Source: Microbacterium invictum (GTDB taxonomy: Bacteria > Actinomycetota > Actinomycetes > Actinomycetales > Microbacteriaceae). Taken from it: 64,000 nt of DNA. Each line of letters opens with the position of its first letter. The stretch's first letter is position 1. The stretch is taken from assembly GCF_034421375.1 (NCBI RefSeq), contig NZ_CP139779.1, forward strand, positions 2,294,001 through 2,358,000. The letters run 5' to 3'. The notes beneath the pieces are model-generated. The model made no database searches. It had not been told where the DNA came from and was given only the letters and a program-made list of their open reading frames with translations. Positions 25,251 to 34,875 of the stretch are shown in pieces. A program made the translations under genes and the position numbers.

Positions 25251-25598
25251 TCAGTCGGAGTACTCGGCGGGGATCGCCAGCTCCTGCCCCGCGGCGACGA
25301 CGCCCGCGTCGAGGCCGTTGAGGCGGCTGAAGGCGGCGACCACATCGCGCGGATCGGCCGAGGGCGCCACCCGCTCGGCGATCGCCCAGAGCGAATCGCC
25401 GGACTGCACGGTGACGGTGTCGAACGACGCCGCCGGCCCGCCGTCGGCCCGGGTGGCCAGCGCGGACCCGCCGCTGATCATCGCCGCGCTCAGCGCGACG
25501 ACCGCGGGAAGCGCAGCGAGCGAGGCCAGGACACGGCGTCCACGCGTGGTCAGCCGCAGGCGGGTCGTCGTGCCGGTGGAGATCGTGATCGCGCTCAT
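25251..25598 (-). CDS. LysM-domain protein divergent from lexA (candidate SOS division/cell-wall factor)
   Basis: A 115-residue protein with a basic N-terminus, a membrane/signal segment at about residues 21-49 ([25 protein letters not shown]), and one LysM domain at about residues 60-112 ([23 protein letters not shown] ending ELAIPAEY). LysM binds peptidoglycan. Mycobacterial ChiZ (Rv2719c), corynebacterial DivS and Bacillus YneA are short lexA-linked membrane proteins that delay division during SOS; the location and layout here match. The start ATG at 25598 has GGGAG upstream. Confidence 0.85.
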   Translation of the reverse strand: MSAITISTGTTTRLRLTTRGRRVLASLAALPAVVALSAAMISGGSALATRADGGPAASFDTVTVQSGDSLWAIAERVAPSADPRDVVAAFSRLNGLDAGVVAAGQELAIPAEYSD

Positions 25599-25642
25599 GG
25601 TGTACTCCCGTTCCCGGCCGAGCCGGTGTCGTTTCGGGTCTG

Positions 25643-25686
25643 AGGTTCGCATCCGCCTGTCGGCCGGGACCGGCGGATGCGAACCT
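25643..25686. promoter_or_regulatory. Large inverted repeat between the LysM gene and lexA
   Basis: AGGTTCGCATCCGCC (25643-25657) is exactly complementary to GGCGGATGCGAACCT (25672-25686), with a 14-base spacer. It lies in the 289-bp divergent intergenic space, 45 bases from the LysM start and 202 from lexA. The TTCGC...GCGAA cores recall LexA half-sites, but the spacing does not match a classical CGAAC-N4-GTTCG box. It may be a shared operator or a transcription barrier. Confidence 0.5.
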
Positions 25687-25738
25687 CTCTTCCGAATCTA
25701 TCTTCGATGTGAGATGCTGTCAAGCGGGTCGGAATCCG

Positions 25739-25807
25739 TCGAACGATCGAACGCGACACGCGAGCGAGGTCCGGTGGACACCCGTCGGAACCGGATACGG
25801 TTTCGAC
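25739..25807 (+). promoter_or_regulatory. Candidate LexA-type sites upstream of lexA
   Basis: TCGAACGATCGAACG at 25739-25753 has one full actinobacterial LexA half-site (CGAAC) followed by a 4-base spacer and a non-matching second half. A separate imperfect dyad, GTCGGAACCG / CGGTTTCGAC (25784-25793 and 25798-25807, one mismatch), lies closer to the gene. Either may carry autoregulation of lexA; neither is a perfect SOS box. Confidence 0.35.
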
Positions 25808-25887
25808 GAGGACACCTCACCACCGACCTCCGACATTCGAAGACGCCGCGGAGGTCCGGTGAGGATTCCGGGGAGACAGGAGCAGAG

Positions 25888-26562
25888 ATGAGCGAGCAGA
25901 CCACCAAGCCGCAGACACGCCGGCGCAAGAGCCTGAGCGACAAGCAGATGGCCATCCTCGAGGTGATCCAGCGCTCGATCGCCCGCCACGGGTACCCGCC
26001 GAGCATGCGCGAGATCGGCGACGCGGTCGGCCTCAAATCCCTGTCCAGCGTCACCCACCAGCTGAACCAGCTCGAGCTGAGCGGATACCTCCGCCGCGAC
26101 CCGGGCAAGACCCGGGCCATGGAGGTGCTGATCGATCTGCCCGGAACGGCCGCCGAGAACCCCGCCGACCGCACTCCCGCCGTGGGTGACGCTGCACTCG
26201 TGCCGCTCGTCGGACGGATTGCGGCAGGCGTCCCGATCACGGCCGACCAGCACGTCGAGGAGGTCTTCCCCCTCCCCCGCCAGCTTGTCGGCAAGGGCGA
26301 ACTGTTCATGCTCAAGGTCACCGGCGACTCGATGATCGACGCCGCCATCTGCGACGGCGACTGGGTCGTCGTCCGCGCCCAGGGGACCGCCGAGAACGGC
26401 GAGATCGTCGCAGCCATGCTCGACGGCGAGGCGACCGTCAAGACCTTCCGGCAGCGCGACGGCCACACCTGGCTGCTCCCCCGCAACACCGCCTTCGAGC
26501 CCATCCTCGGCGACGAGGCGACGATCCTCGGGAAGGTCGTCGCGATCCTCCGCGCCGTCTGA
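25888..26562 (+). CDS. lexA: SOS repressor LexA
   Basis: Represses DNA-damage genes and cleaves itself on contact with RecA filaments. The 224-residue protein has an N-terminal winged HTH ([35 protein letters not shown]), the Ala-Gly cleavage site in GRIAAGVPI, the catalytic serine in [14 protein letters not shown], and the lysine in EATVKTF. The ATG at 25888 follows AGGAG. Family length is normal. Confidence 0.98.
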   Translation: MSEQTTKPQTRRRKSLSDKQMAILEVIQRSIARHGYPPSMREIGDAVGLKSLSSVTHQLNQLELSGYLRRDPGKTRAMEVLIDLPGTAAENPADRTPAVGDAALVPLVGRIAAGVPITADQHVEEVFPLPRQLVGKGELFMLKVTGDSMIDAAICDGDWVVVRAQGTAENGEIVAAMLDGEATVKTFRQRDGHTWLLPRNTAFEPILGDEATILGKVVAILRAV

Positions 26563-26658
26563 CGTCGCCTTCGGCCTCCTTCGTCGCGGGGGGCACGCGC
26601 GGCGCAGCGTCGGAGACTGGGCGAAGCGTAGGAAGCTCCCCGGCGTAGCGTAGGGAGC

Positions 26659-28656
26659 ATGGTCGAGCCCTCCCCTCGCGAATCCACGCACGCGCCGCGC
26701 ACCGCGTTGCCGTTCGGCACCTGGCCGTCGGCGATCACCGCGGAGGCGGTGGCAGCCGCGTCGCCTCGCCTGGACGGTGCTCGCTTCGTCGGCGACGAGA
26801 TCTGGTGGGCCGAGACCGTCCCCGAAGAGCGGGGGCGCACGGCCGTCCGCCGACTGATCGGCTCCCCGGGGTCCGCCGAGGCTGTCCGCACCGTCCTCCC
26901 CGCCCCGTGGAACGCGCGATCGCGCGTTCACGAGTACGGCGGCGGCGCGTGGGATGCGACCCCCGAGGGTGCCCTGGTGTTCGTGGAGAGATCGGACCAG
27001 CGGGTCTGGCTGCTCACCCCCGGATCCGAGCCCGTCCCGTTGACGCCCTCCGTCGCCGGTCAGTCGCTCGGCGGCCTTCGCGTGTCCCGGGGGCGGCTGC
27101 TCGCCGTCCGCGAGATCTCGGGCGAGGTCACCCTCCACGACATCGTGGAGATCCCCCTCGACGGGTCGGCGGCCGACGACGCGGGGCGCATCGTCTCGCT
27201 GACGGCGGGGAGCGACTTCGTCGCCCAGCCGGCGCTCTCGCCCGACGGGTCGACCCTGGCCTGGCTCGCCTGGGATCATCCGCACATGCCGTGGGACCGC
27301 GCCGAGGTGCGGGTGCGCCGGCTCGCGGACGACCAGGCCGCGGGACGCCGCGTGGCCGGCGGCGCGTCCGCCGCCCTGCAGCCGGAGTGGACGGCCGACG
27401 GCGCCCTGCTCGTGTGCGACGACGTCACGGGGTTCTGGAACATCCACCGCGTGTCGGCGTCCGGCGACCGATCCGAGGCGGTCGCCCCGGACGATCGCGA
27501 CACGGGCGGTCCGCTCTGGGTGCTCGGGTCGCGATGGTTCGCGCCGCTCGTCGACGGAGGCGTCGCCGCCGTCCGCACCCGCGGTCGGGACGAGCTCGTC
27601 CACATCTCGTCGGACGGCGAGGTGACCGCGGTCGCGGTCCCCGCCGTCGGGAACGTCCTGGTCGAGGACGCCCGAGGTACGGAGGTCCTCGTCTCGGGCA
27701 GCCCAGAGGATGCCCCGGCGGGACTGTGGCACGTCGACCTCAGCGATCCGACCCACCCCGGCATCCGTCTCCTTACCGGCGGACGGTGGGAGGACGGCGA
27801 GTTCTCGTCGTGGGTTCCCCGCCCCCGGCGCTTCAGCGTGGAGGGGCGTCACGGTACCGTCCACGCCGTGGACTTCCCCCCGACGCACCCGCATGTGGCG
27901 GGACCGGTCACCGCCCTTCCTCCCTACGTCGTGCTCGTCCACGGCGGTCCGACCGCCCACGCGCCCGGAGTCGTCAGCCCGAAGACCCTGTTCCTGACCT
28001 CTCGGGGAATCGGCGTGGTCGAGGTCAACTACGGGGGTTCGAGCGGTTTCGGACGCGACTACCGCGAGAGGCTTCGCGGCCGGTGGGGCGTCGTCGATGT
28101 CGACGACGTCGTCGATATCGCCGAAGCTCTCGCCGCCGACGGCGTCGCCGACCCGGCGCACATCGCGATCGCCGGCGGATCTGCGGGTGGCTGGACCGTG
28201 CTCGGGGCGCTCGTCGCCTCGGACGTCTTCGGCGCCGGGATCTCGCGGTACGGCGTGGCGGATGCCCGGCTGCTCGCCGCCGAGACGCACGACTTCGAAG
28301 CGCGCTACCTCGACGGCCTCATCGGGCCGCTGCCCGACAGCGAGGCGGTCTACCTCGAGCGCTCACCGCTGACCCATGCCGACCGGATCACAGCCCCGGT
28401 TCTCCTGCTGCAAGGAGACGAGGACGCGGTCGTCCCGCCCTCTCAGTCGGAGGCCATCCGCGACGCGCTGCGCGCGGGCGGTGTCCCCCACGCCTACGTC
28501 CTGTACCCCGGCGAGGGCCACGGGTTCCGCCGGAGCGAGACCGTCGTCGACATGGTGCAGAAAGAGCTCGCATTCCTGGGAGCCGCCTTCGGGTTCGCCC
28601 CGGCCGACGTGCCACCCCTCGACCTGGGATCGACCGGCCCCGTCGATCGATCCTGA
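26659..28656 (+). CDS. S9 family prolyl oligopeptidase/acylaminoacyl-peptidase
   Basis: Cytosolic serine peptidase of 665 residues without a signal peptide. An N-terminal beta-propeller (about residues 40-400) is followed by an alpha/beta-hydrolase domain. The oxyanion region is VLVHGGPTAHAPG, the nucleophile serine is in AGGSAGGW, the aspartate in LLQGDEDAVVPPSQSE, and the histidine in PGEGHGFRR. Likely trims short peptides; substrate preference cannot be read. It follows lexA by 96 bases and converges on hflX. Confidence 0.92.
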   Translation: MVEPSPRESTHAPRTALPFGTWPSAITAEAVAAASPRLDGARFVGDEIWWAETVPEERGRTAVRRLIGSPGSAEAVRTVLPAPWNARSRVHEYGGGAWDATPEGALVFVERSDQRVWLLTPGSEPVPLTPSVAGQSLGGLRVSRGRLLAVREISGEVTLHDIVEIPLDGSAADDAGRIVSLTAGSDFVAQPALSPDGSTLAWLAWDHPHMPWDRAEVRVRRLADDQAAGRRVAGGASAALQPEWTADGALLVCDDVTGFWNIHRVSASGDRSEAVAPDDRDTGGPLWVLGSRWFAPLVDGGVAAVRTRGRDELVHISSDGEVTAVAVPAVGNVLVEDARGTEVLVSGSPEDAPAGLWHVDLSDPTHPGIRLLTGGRWEDGEFSSWVPRPRRFSVEGRHGTVHAVDFPPTHPHVAGPVTALPPYVVLVHGGPTAHAPGVVSPKTLFLTSRGIGVVEVNYGGSSGFGRDYRERLRGRWGVVDVDDVVDIAEALAADGVADPAHIAIAGGSAGGWTVLGALVASDVFGAGISRYGVADARLLAAETHDFEARYLDGLIGPLPDSEAVYLERSPLTHADRITAPVLLLQGDEDAVVPPSQSEAIRDALRAGGVPHAYVLYPGEGHGFRRSETVVDMVQKELAFLGAAFGFAPADVPPLDLGSTGPVDRS

Positions 28657-28668
28657 TCGAGGGAGTCG

Positions 28669-30204
28669 TCACACCCGGTACGGCGCCAGCTCGGCGGCCA
28701 GTCGCTCGCCGACGTGGGCGTGCAGGTAGGTACCTTCGGCGCGGTGCTCTTCGGTGAGGATCAAACCGGAGTCGTGCGCCGCCGACACGAGGTCGCCGCG
28801 GTCGTAGGGGACGACCGCCGTCACCTCGACGGCCGGCAGCGGGAGGGCATCCTCGATCGCCGCGCGCAGCTCGTCGATCCCCTCACCGGTGCGTGAGGAG
28901 ACGAAATGAGCGTTCGGCGCGAGGCCGCGGAGCACCAGCCGGGTGTCGTCGTCGACGAGGTCGGCCTTGTTGAACACGACGATCTCGCGGGTGTCTCGCG
29001 CACCCACGTCGCCGATGACGTCGCGCACCGTCTGCAGCTGCGCACCCGGGTCGGGGTGAGCGCCGTCGACGACGTGCACGATCACATCGGCGCCGCCGAC
29101 CTCCTCCAGCGTCGAGCGGAAGGCCTCGACCAGCTGGTGCGGAAGGTTCCGCACGAATCCGACGGTGTCGGAGAGGGTGAAGACCCGGCCGTCGGATGTC
29201 TCGGAGCGGCGCACCGTGGCATCCAGCGTCGCGAACAGCGCGTTCTCGACCAGCACGCCCGCACGCGTCAGCCGGTTGAGCAGGCTCGATTTGCCGGCGT
29301 TGGTGTATCCCGCGATCGCCACGGACGGGATCGTGTTCCGCTTGCGCTCGGCGCGCTTGGCGTCGCGCGCGGGGGCGAACTGCCGGATCTGGCGCCGAAG
29401 GTGCGCCATCCTCGTGCGGATGCGCCGCCGATCGAGCTCGATCTTGGTCTCACCCGGACCACGGGATCCCATTCCGGCGCCGGCGGCGCCCACCTGGCCA
29501 CCCGCCTGTCGGCTCATAGATTCACCCCAGCCGCGCAGTCGCGGGAGCAGGTACTCCAGCTGGGCCAGCTCGACCTGCGCCTTGCCCTCGCGGCTCTTGG
29601 CGTGCTGACTGAAGATGTCGAGGATGACAGCGGTGCGGTCGATGACCTTCACCTTCACCACATCCTCGAGCGCGCGCCGCTGGCTCGGTGCCAGCTCGGT
29701 GTCGGCCACGACGGTGTCGGCACCGGCCGCGGCGACGATGTCGCGCAGCTCCTCGGCCTTGCCGCGCCCGACGTAGGTCGCCGGATCGGGGTTCGGACGA
29801 CGCTGGAGCACCCCGTCGAGCACCACCGCGCCGGCCGTCTCGGCAAGAGCAGCGAGCTCACGGAGCGAATTCTCGGCTTCCTCCTGCTCTCCCTGGGGGT
29901 GCACCCCCACCAGCACGACGTTCTCGAGACGCAACTGCCGGTACTCGACCTCGGTGACATCCTCGAGCTCGGTGGAGAGCCCGGGCACGCGACGCAGAGC
30001 GGCACGCTCCTCGCGATCCCACTGGTCGCCGTCGGAGTCGCCCGAGATAACCGTGGCGGCATCCTGGAGGGCCTGGGCGGGAGCGAGGGCTCGCGACCCG
30101 GTGTCGGGGAAGGTGGTGGTCCGGGCGCCGTTGCGCGCCGCAGCGCGTGCGAGCACGCGGTCGACCGGGTCGACAGCGGCGTCGGTCGGGGTCTGTTCTG
30201 TCAT
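28669..30204 (-). CDS. hflX: GTPase HflX
   Basis: Ribosome-associated GTPase that splits stalled or heat-damaged 70S ribosomes. The 511-residue protein has an N-terminal extension of about 65 residues, the HflX domain (DGVLQRRPNPDPATYVGRGK), a glycine-rich linker (GAAGAGMGSRGPGETKIE), and the G domain: G1 GYTNAGKSS, G3 DTVGF, G4 NKAD. The ATG at 30204 has AAGGA upstream. Located between lexA and dapF as in other actinobacteria. Confidence 0.95.
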   Translation of the reverse strand: MTEQTPTDAAVDPVDRVLARAAARNGARTTTFPDTGSRALAPAQALQDAATVISGDSDGDQWDREERAALRRVPGLSTELEDVTEVEYRQLRLENVVLVGVHPQGEQEEAENSLRELAALAETAGAVVLDGVLQRRPNPDPATYVGRGKAEELRDIVAAAGADTVVADTELAPSQRRALEDVVKVKVIDRTAVILDIFSQHAKSREGKAQVELAQLEYLLPRLRGWGESMSRQAGGQVGAAGAGMGSRGPGETKIELDRRRIRTRMAHLRRQIRQFAPARDAKRAERKRNTIPSVAIAGYTNAGKSSLLNRLTRAGVLVENALFATLDATVRRSETSDGRVFTLSDTVGFVRNLPHQLVEAFRSTLEEVGGADVIVHVVDGAHPDPGAQLQTVRDVIGDVGARDTREIVVFNKADLVDDDTRLVLRGLAPNAHFVSSRTGEGIDELRAAIEDALPLPAVEVTAVVPYDRGDLVSAAHDSGLILTEEHRAEGTYLHAHVGERLAAELAPYRV

Positions 30205-30326
30205 GGGGTCCTTCCGGATGGTCCGCGAATGTGATGCAGGCGTCGGGCGGGACATCCGTCTGCGGAAAGGGATTCGTCGACTCTAGCCTCCCGCGCCGGA
30301 GACCACCTCCGCTACGCTCGACAGCC

Positions 30327-30968
30327 ATGGGGAGCGACCACTATTTCAGCGCGTCGCCCGCCAGCCCCGAGAATCTGCGTCGGATACGCGTCGTGCTCGC
30401 GGGCCAGGAGGTGGAGGTCACCACCGCGGGTGGGGTGTTCAGCCCCGATCGGTTGGATGGGGGGACCGCGGTCCTCTTGGCCAACACGCCGCCTTCCCCG
30501 CCGGGCGGCAATCTGCTCGATCTCGGGTGCGGGTGGGGGCCGATCGCGTTGTCTCTCGCGATGACCTCGCCGCATGCGACCGTCTGGGCGGTCGACGTCA
30601 ACGAACGGGCCCTGGATCTGGTGCGTCGGAACGCTCAGTCCCTCGGCCTCGAGAATGTCAACGCCGTGACGCCTGATGATGTTCCCGCGGACATCGGCTT
30701 CCGCACCATCCGGTCGAATCCGCCGATCCGCGTCGGGAAATCCGAGCTCCACGGTCTGCTGGAGCGGTGGATCCCCCGGCTGGACGAGCGCTCCGACGCC
30801 TGGCTGGTCGTCCAGCGCAACCTCGGATCGGATTCGCTGCAGCGATGGCTCGCCGCGACGCTGGACCCGGGGTTCTCGGTGCACCGTGCCGCCACCGGCC
30901 GCGGCTTCCGGGTCATCCGGGTGCGCCGCCACGGCACGCCGCCGACCGGGCCGATCGCCCTCCCCTGA
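30327..30968 (+). CDS. Class I SAM-dependent methyltransferase (RsmC/RlmG-like)
   Basis: A 213-residue methyltransferase. Motif I is NLLDLGCGWGPIAL, the acidic motif II is WAVDVNERALDLV, and motif IV is SNPPIRVGKSEL, the NPPIR form typical of rRNA guanine N2-methyltransferases of the RsmC/RlmG group. The target base is not determined. ATG at 30327; divergent from hflX. Confidence 0.88.
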   Translation: MGSDHYFSASPASPENLRRIRVVLAGQEVEVTTAGGVFSPDRLDGGTAVLLANTPPSPPGGNLLDLGCGWGPIALSLAMTSPHATVWAVDVNERALDLVRRNAQSLGLENVNAVTPDDVPADIGFRTIRSNPPIRVGKSELHGLLERWIPRLDERSDAWLVVQRNLGSDSLQRWLAATLDPGFSVHRAATGRGFRVIRVRRHGTPPTGPIALP

Positions 30969-30994
30969 GCACGGAGCGCCCTTTCCGACCCCGG

Positions 30995-31846
30995 TCAGGC
31001 GAGCGTGATCTCGCCGGTGAAGACCAGGGCGGCGGGACCCGAGAGCAGGACGCGTCCTTCGACCATCCGCACCGAGAGGGTGCCACCGGGCACCTGGACA
31101 CTCCAGTGATCGGGTGCGCCGCGACCCGCCCAGTGGCGTACCGCGAGAGCGGCCGCGACGACCCCTGTGCCGCAACTCAGGGTCTCGCCCACTCCCCGTT
31201 CGAAGACCCGCATCCGGATCATCCCGACACCGTTGCGCACCAGCGGGTCCGCGGGAACGACGAATTCGATGTTCGCGCCCGCAGGCGGGTCGGGGTGGAG
31301 CATCGGGCGCGTGGCGAGGTCGAGCCGCTCCAGCTCGGCCTCGGACTGCAGCGCCACCACGACGTGCGGATTGCCGACGTCGATGCCGAGACCCGGGCGC
31401 GGGATGTCGAGTCCCCGCGCCCGGACGAGGGTCTCCTCGGTCTCCACCGCCCATCCGCCCAGGTCGACCTCGTACCCGAGGTCGCTGCGGGTCAGTGTCT
31501 TCGTCCCCGCTCGGGTGCCGATGGCCACGGGGTGGTCGAAACGAGCGAGGCCCGCGTCCTCGAGGTAGCGGGCGAACACCCGGATGCCGTTTCCGCACAT
31601 CTCGGCCGCCGAGCCGTCGGCGTTCCGGTAATCCATGAACCACTCGGCGTCCGAGGTCGCAGCTCCTTCGGGGAGGGATGCGCTCCGCACGACCCGCAGG
31701 ATGCCGTCGGCGCCGATGCCGAACCGGCGGTCGCACAGGACTGCGACCTGGTCATCCGAGAGCTCGAGCCGACCCTCGGGATCTTCGACGATGACGAAGT
31801 CGTTCCCCGTGCCGTGACCTTTCGTGAACGACACCGCGTGAGGCAT
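30995..31846 (-). CDS. dapF: Diaminopimelate epimerase
   Basis: Converts LL-DAP to meso-DAP for peptidoglycan and lysine, by a two-cysteine, PLP-free mechanism. Both cysteines are visible in [14 protein letters not shown] and [13 protein letters not shown]. Other family parts are [13 protein letters not shown] and RRFGIGADG. 283 residues, normal length. First of the minus-strand run after miaA and the GNAT gene. Confidence 0.97.
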   Translation of the reverse strand: MPHAVSFTKGHGTGNDFVIVEDPEGRLELSDDQVAVLCDRRFGIGADGILRVVRSASLPEGAATSDAEWFMDYRNADGSAAEMCGNGIRVFARYLEDAGLARFDHPVAIGTRAGTKTLTRSDLGYEVDLGGWAVETEETLVRARGLDIPRPGLGIDVGNPHVVVALQSEAELERLDLATRPMLHPDPPAGANIEFVVPADPLVRNGVGMIRMRVFERGVGETLSCGTGVVAAALAVRHWAGRGAPDHWSVQVPGGTLSVRMVEGRVLLSGPAALVFTGEITLA

Positions 31847-31890
31847 GGTTCCAGCCTACGGGCAGGCCACACCATACTCGTCCGGAGAGC

Positions 31891-32316
31891 TCAGTCCTCG
31901 ATGAGGCGCTTGCCCGTGGCCCAGGTGTCGAAGTGCTCGAATCCGAGGGCCTCGTAGAAGCCCTGGGCGACGCCGTTCTCGGGCCGCACCATCAGCTGCA
32001 CCTTGGGGCACCCCATCTCCAGCAGCAGCTCCTCGGCGCGCTCCACGAGACTGCGGGCGATGCCTTCGCCGCGGCGATGAGGATCGCTCGCGAGGTAGTA
32101 CAGCCATCCGCGATGACCGTCGTAGCCGGCCATCACGGTGCCGACGATGTGGTCGTCGTCGCCCACCGCGACGAGGAAGAGCTCGGGCTGCACCCGCAGC
32201 TTGCGGTTGATGTCCTGATACGGGTTGTTCCACGGCCGGGTGAGACCGGTGGTCTGCCAGAGGAGGACGACCGCGTCGGTGTCGCCGGGAGCGAAGGACC
32301 GGATCTGCAGGCTCAT
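31891..32316 (-). CDS. GNAT acetyltransferase, YpeA-like
   Basis: A 141-residue GCN5-type acetyltransferase. The acetyl-CoA site is visible as LASDPHRRGEGIARSL. Other family parts are IRSFAPGDTDAVVLLW, GTVMAGYDGHRGWLYY and FYEALGFEHFDTW, which most resemble YpeA. The ATG at 32316 overlaps the miaA stop as ATGA. Substrate unknown. Confidence 0.87.
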   Translation of the reverse strand: MSLQIRSFAPGDTDAVVLLWQTTGLTRPWNNPYQDINRKLRVQPELFLVAVGDDDHIVGTVMAGYDGHRGWLYYLASDPHRRGEGIARSLVERAEELLLEMGCPKVQLMVRPENGVAQGFYEALGFEHFDTWATGKRLIED

Positions 32317-33272
32317 GCCATCGAGCCTGCCAGACTCTCCGCCGCCGTCGCGCCGTCCATCCACCGCACCCCCTCGTACCGGCGGAACCACGACACCTGG
32401 CGCCGCGCGTAGCGACGCGTGAGTGACTGCGTCTGCGCGATCGCCTCGTCGCGCTCGATCTCACCGCGGAGCTCGGCGAGAGCCTGCGCGTAGCCGATCG
32501 CCCGCGGGGCCGTGGTGCCGCGCTCGAGTCCCGCTCGCCGGAGGCCATCCACCTCGTCGAGGAGCCCGTCGCGCCACATCTGCTCCACCCGGTGATCGAG
32601 GGCGCCAACGAGCTCGGCGCGATCGCGCTGCAGGCCGAGAAGCCGGGTGCGCGGGTACCAGGGGGTCTGCGACGCAGGAAGGGCGCCGCCGTGCGTGCTG
32701 TCCCCCTGCGCGAGGACCTCGAGGGCGCGGATTATCCGACGTGTGTTCCGAGGGTCGATGCGCGCGGCGGCCGACGGGTCGGCGTCGCGCAGCCGGCCGT
32801 GGAGCACGTCGGGTCCGACGCGATCGAGCTCCTCCTCGAGCCTGACCCTGAGCGCCTCATCGCGCGGCGGGAAGCGGAAGTCGAACAGCACCGCCGACAC
32901 GTAGAGACCCGATCCCCCGACGAGGACCGCGTCCGCACCCCGCGCATGCAGGCCATCGATGACCCCGCGCGCCGCGGATTGGTACCACGCCACGGCCGCG
33001 TCCTCGGTGACGTCGAGCACGTCGAGAAGGTGGTGAGGGATGCCGCGGCGCTCCCTCTCCGGGAGCTTGGCGGTGCCGATGTCCATCCCGCGGTACAGCT
33101 GCATCGCGTCTGCACCGACGATCTCGGCGTCACGGCCGGTGGCCCTCAGGGCCTCCACCAGATCGAGCGCGAAGGCGGACTTCCCTGTGCCCGTCGCGCC
33201 GATGACGCCCCAGAGACGCGGGCCGCTCTCGTCCGCCGATTTCGTCGGCGGGCCGTCGGAGGTGGGTGTCAC
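32313..33272 (-). CDS. miaA: tRNA dimethylallyltransferase
   Basis: Adds dimethylallyl to A37 of tRNAs reading UNN codons; the product is the substrate of MiaB, encoded just upstream. The 319-residue protein has the P-loop [44 protein letters not shown] and the C-terminal [16 protein letters not shown] at 33272 overlaps the miaB stop (GTGA). Confidence 0.97.
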   Translation of the reverse strand: MTPTSDGPPTKSADESGPRLWGVIGATGTGKSAFALDLVEALRATGRDAEIVGADAMQLYRGMDIGTAKLPERERRGIPHHLLDVLDVTEDAAVAWYQSAARGVIDGLHARGADAVLVGGSGLYVSAVLFDFRFPPRDEALRVRLEEELDRVGPDVLHGRLRDADPSAAARIDPRNTRRIIRALEVLAQGDSTHGGALPASQTPWYPRTRLLGLQRDRAELVGALDHRVEQMWRDGLLDEVDGLRRAGLERGTTAPRAIGYAQALAELRGEIERDEAIAQTQSLTRRYARRQVSWFRRYEGVRWMDGATAAESLAGSMA

Positions 33273-34819
33273 ACGCCGACGCGGAGGGTGGGGAGCCCGA
33301 GCGACACGGCTCGCGGCGCGCCCGTCTCGGCTCCGGGAGCCGGAACCGCGCACGACGCGGCCTGAGCCCTGTCCCACGCGTCGCCCGCGCGCGTGCGGCG
33401 GATCCGCAACGGGGCTCCCGCGGGGTCGTCGGCCAGCAGATGGAACGGAGCGGCGTGGGTGATGGTCGCGGTCACCACGTCGCCGGGACGCGGCAGCGGC
33501 GACCCGGCCGGGACCTCGAAATGGACGAGACGATTGTCTTCGGCGCGCCCCGTCAGACGATGGGTGGCCGCATCCTTCTTGCCCTCGCCGCTGGAGACCA
33601 GGACCTCGACCTCGCGACCGAGCTGGCGCTGATTCTCCTCGAGGCTGATCCTCTCCTGCAGGGCGACGAGCCGCTCGTAGCGCTCCTGGACGACGGCTTT
33701 CGGCACCTGGTCGGGCATCGTGGCCGCGGGGGTCCCCTCACGGATGGAGTACTGGAAGGTGAAGGCGCTGGCGAAACGCGACTGCTCGACGACGCGCAGC
33801 GTGTCTTCGAAATCCTCGTCGGTCTCGCCGGGGAAGCCGACAATGATGTCGGTGGTGATCGCCGCGTGCGGTATGCGTGCGCGCACGCGATCGAGGATGC
33901 CGAGGAAGCGCTCGCTGCGGTAGGAGCGGCGCATCGCCTTGAGGATGCGGTCGCTGCCGGACTGCAGCGGCATGTGCAACTGCGGCATGACCGCGGGGGT
34001 CTCGGCCATCGCGTCGATGACGTCATCGGTGAAGGCCGCGGGATGAGGGCTGGTGAATCGGATCCGCTCGAGACCGTCGATGCCGCCGGCGGCGCGGAGC
34101 AGCTTGCCGAACGCCTGCCGGTCGCCGAACTCGACGCCGTAGCTGTTGACGTTCTGGCCGAGGAGGGTGACCTCGATCGCACCGTCCTCGACGAGCATCC
34201 GGATCTCACTGAGGATGTCACCCGGGCGGCGGTCCTTCTCCTTGCCGCGCAGGTGCGGGACGATGCAGAAGGTGCAGGTGTTGTTGCACCCGACCGAGAT
34301 CGACACCCAACCGCTGTGGACGTGGTCGCGCTTGGTCGGCAGCGTCGAGGGGAACACCTCGAGCGCCTCCAGGATCTCCAGCTCCGCCTCGTCGTTGTGA
34401 CGCGCACGCTCGAGAAGGTTCGGAAGCGAGCCCATGTTGTGGGTGCCGAAGACGACATCCACCCAGGGCGCCTTGTCGAGCACGGTCTGCTTGTCCATCT
34501 GGGCGAGGCAGCCGCCCACGGCGATCTGCATCCCGTCGCGGGCGTCCTTCCGCGACTTCAGGTGCCCGAGCGTGCCGTAGAGCTTGCCGGCGGCGTTGTC
34601 GCGGACGGCGCAGGTGTTGATCACGACGACGTCGGCCTCCTCGCCCGGCTCGGCGGGACGGTAACCGGCGCTCTCGAGCGACCCGGACAGGCGCTCGGAG
34701 TCGTGCACATTCATCTGGCAGCCGAACGTGCGCACCTCGTAGGTGCGGGCACTGCCGTCGCGGGCCACGGCGGCAGGCGAGAGGGCGACCAGGGTGGGCG
34801 CGGAGGAGGGAGTAGACAT
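33269..34819 (-). CDS. miaB: tRNA-2-methylthio-N6-dimethylallyladenosine synthase
   Basis: Radical-SAM methylthiotransferase with two Fe-S clusters. The N-terminal UPF0004 domain supplies three cysteines (FGCQMN, NTCAVR, GGCLAQ). The radical-SAM CxxxCxxC is [19 protein letters not shown] domain follows near [16 protein letters not shown]. The 516-residue length includes a C-terminal tail of about 65 residues beyond TRAM. ATG at 34819. Confidence 0.96.
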   Translation of the reverse strand: MSTPSSAPTLVALSPAAVARDGSARTYEVRTFGCQMNVHDSERLSGSLESAGYRPAEPGEEADVVVINTCAVRDNAAGKLYGTLGHLKSRKDARDGMQIAVGGCLAQMDKQTVLDKAPWVDVVFGTHNMGSLPNLLERARHNDEAELEILEALEVFPSTLPTKRDHVHSGWVSISVGCNNTCTFCIVPHLRGKEKDRRPGDILSEIRMLVEDGAIEVTLLGQNVNSYGVEFGDRQAFGKLLRAAGGIDGLERIRFTSPHPAAFTDDVIDAMAETPAVMPQLHMPLQSGSDRILKAMRRSYRSERFLGILDRVRARIPHAAITTDIIVGFPGETDEDFEDTLRVVEQSRFASAFTFQYSIREGTPAATMPDQVPKAVVQERYERLVALQERISLEENQRQLGREVEVLVSSGEGKKDAATHRLTGRAEDNRLVHFEVPAGSPLPRPGDVVTATITHAAPFHLLADDPAGAPLRIRRTRAGDAWDRAQAASCAVPAPGAETGAPRAVSLGLPTLRVGV

Positions 34820-34875
34820 GGTGAGGGCAATTCTAGAAGCCCGGGTCTGCGGGCCGGAATCCGCCCGACCCGCAC

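Noticed and set aside
25720..28290. Long minus-strand frame opposite lexA and the S9 peptidase
   Set aside because: Composition is Arg/Gly/Asp-rich and lacks any family motif, whereas lexA and the peptidase on the plus strand have complete active sites.
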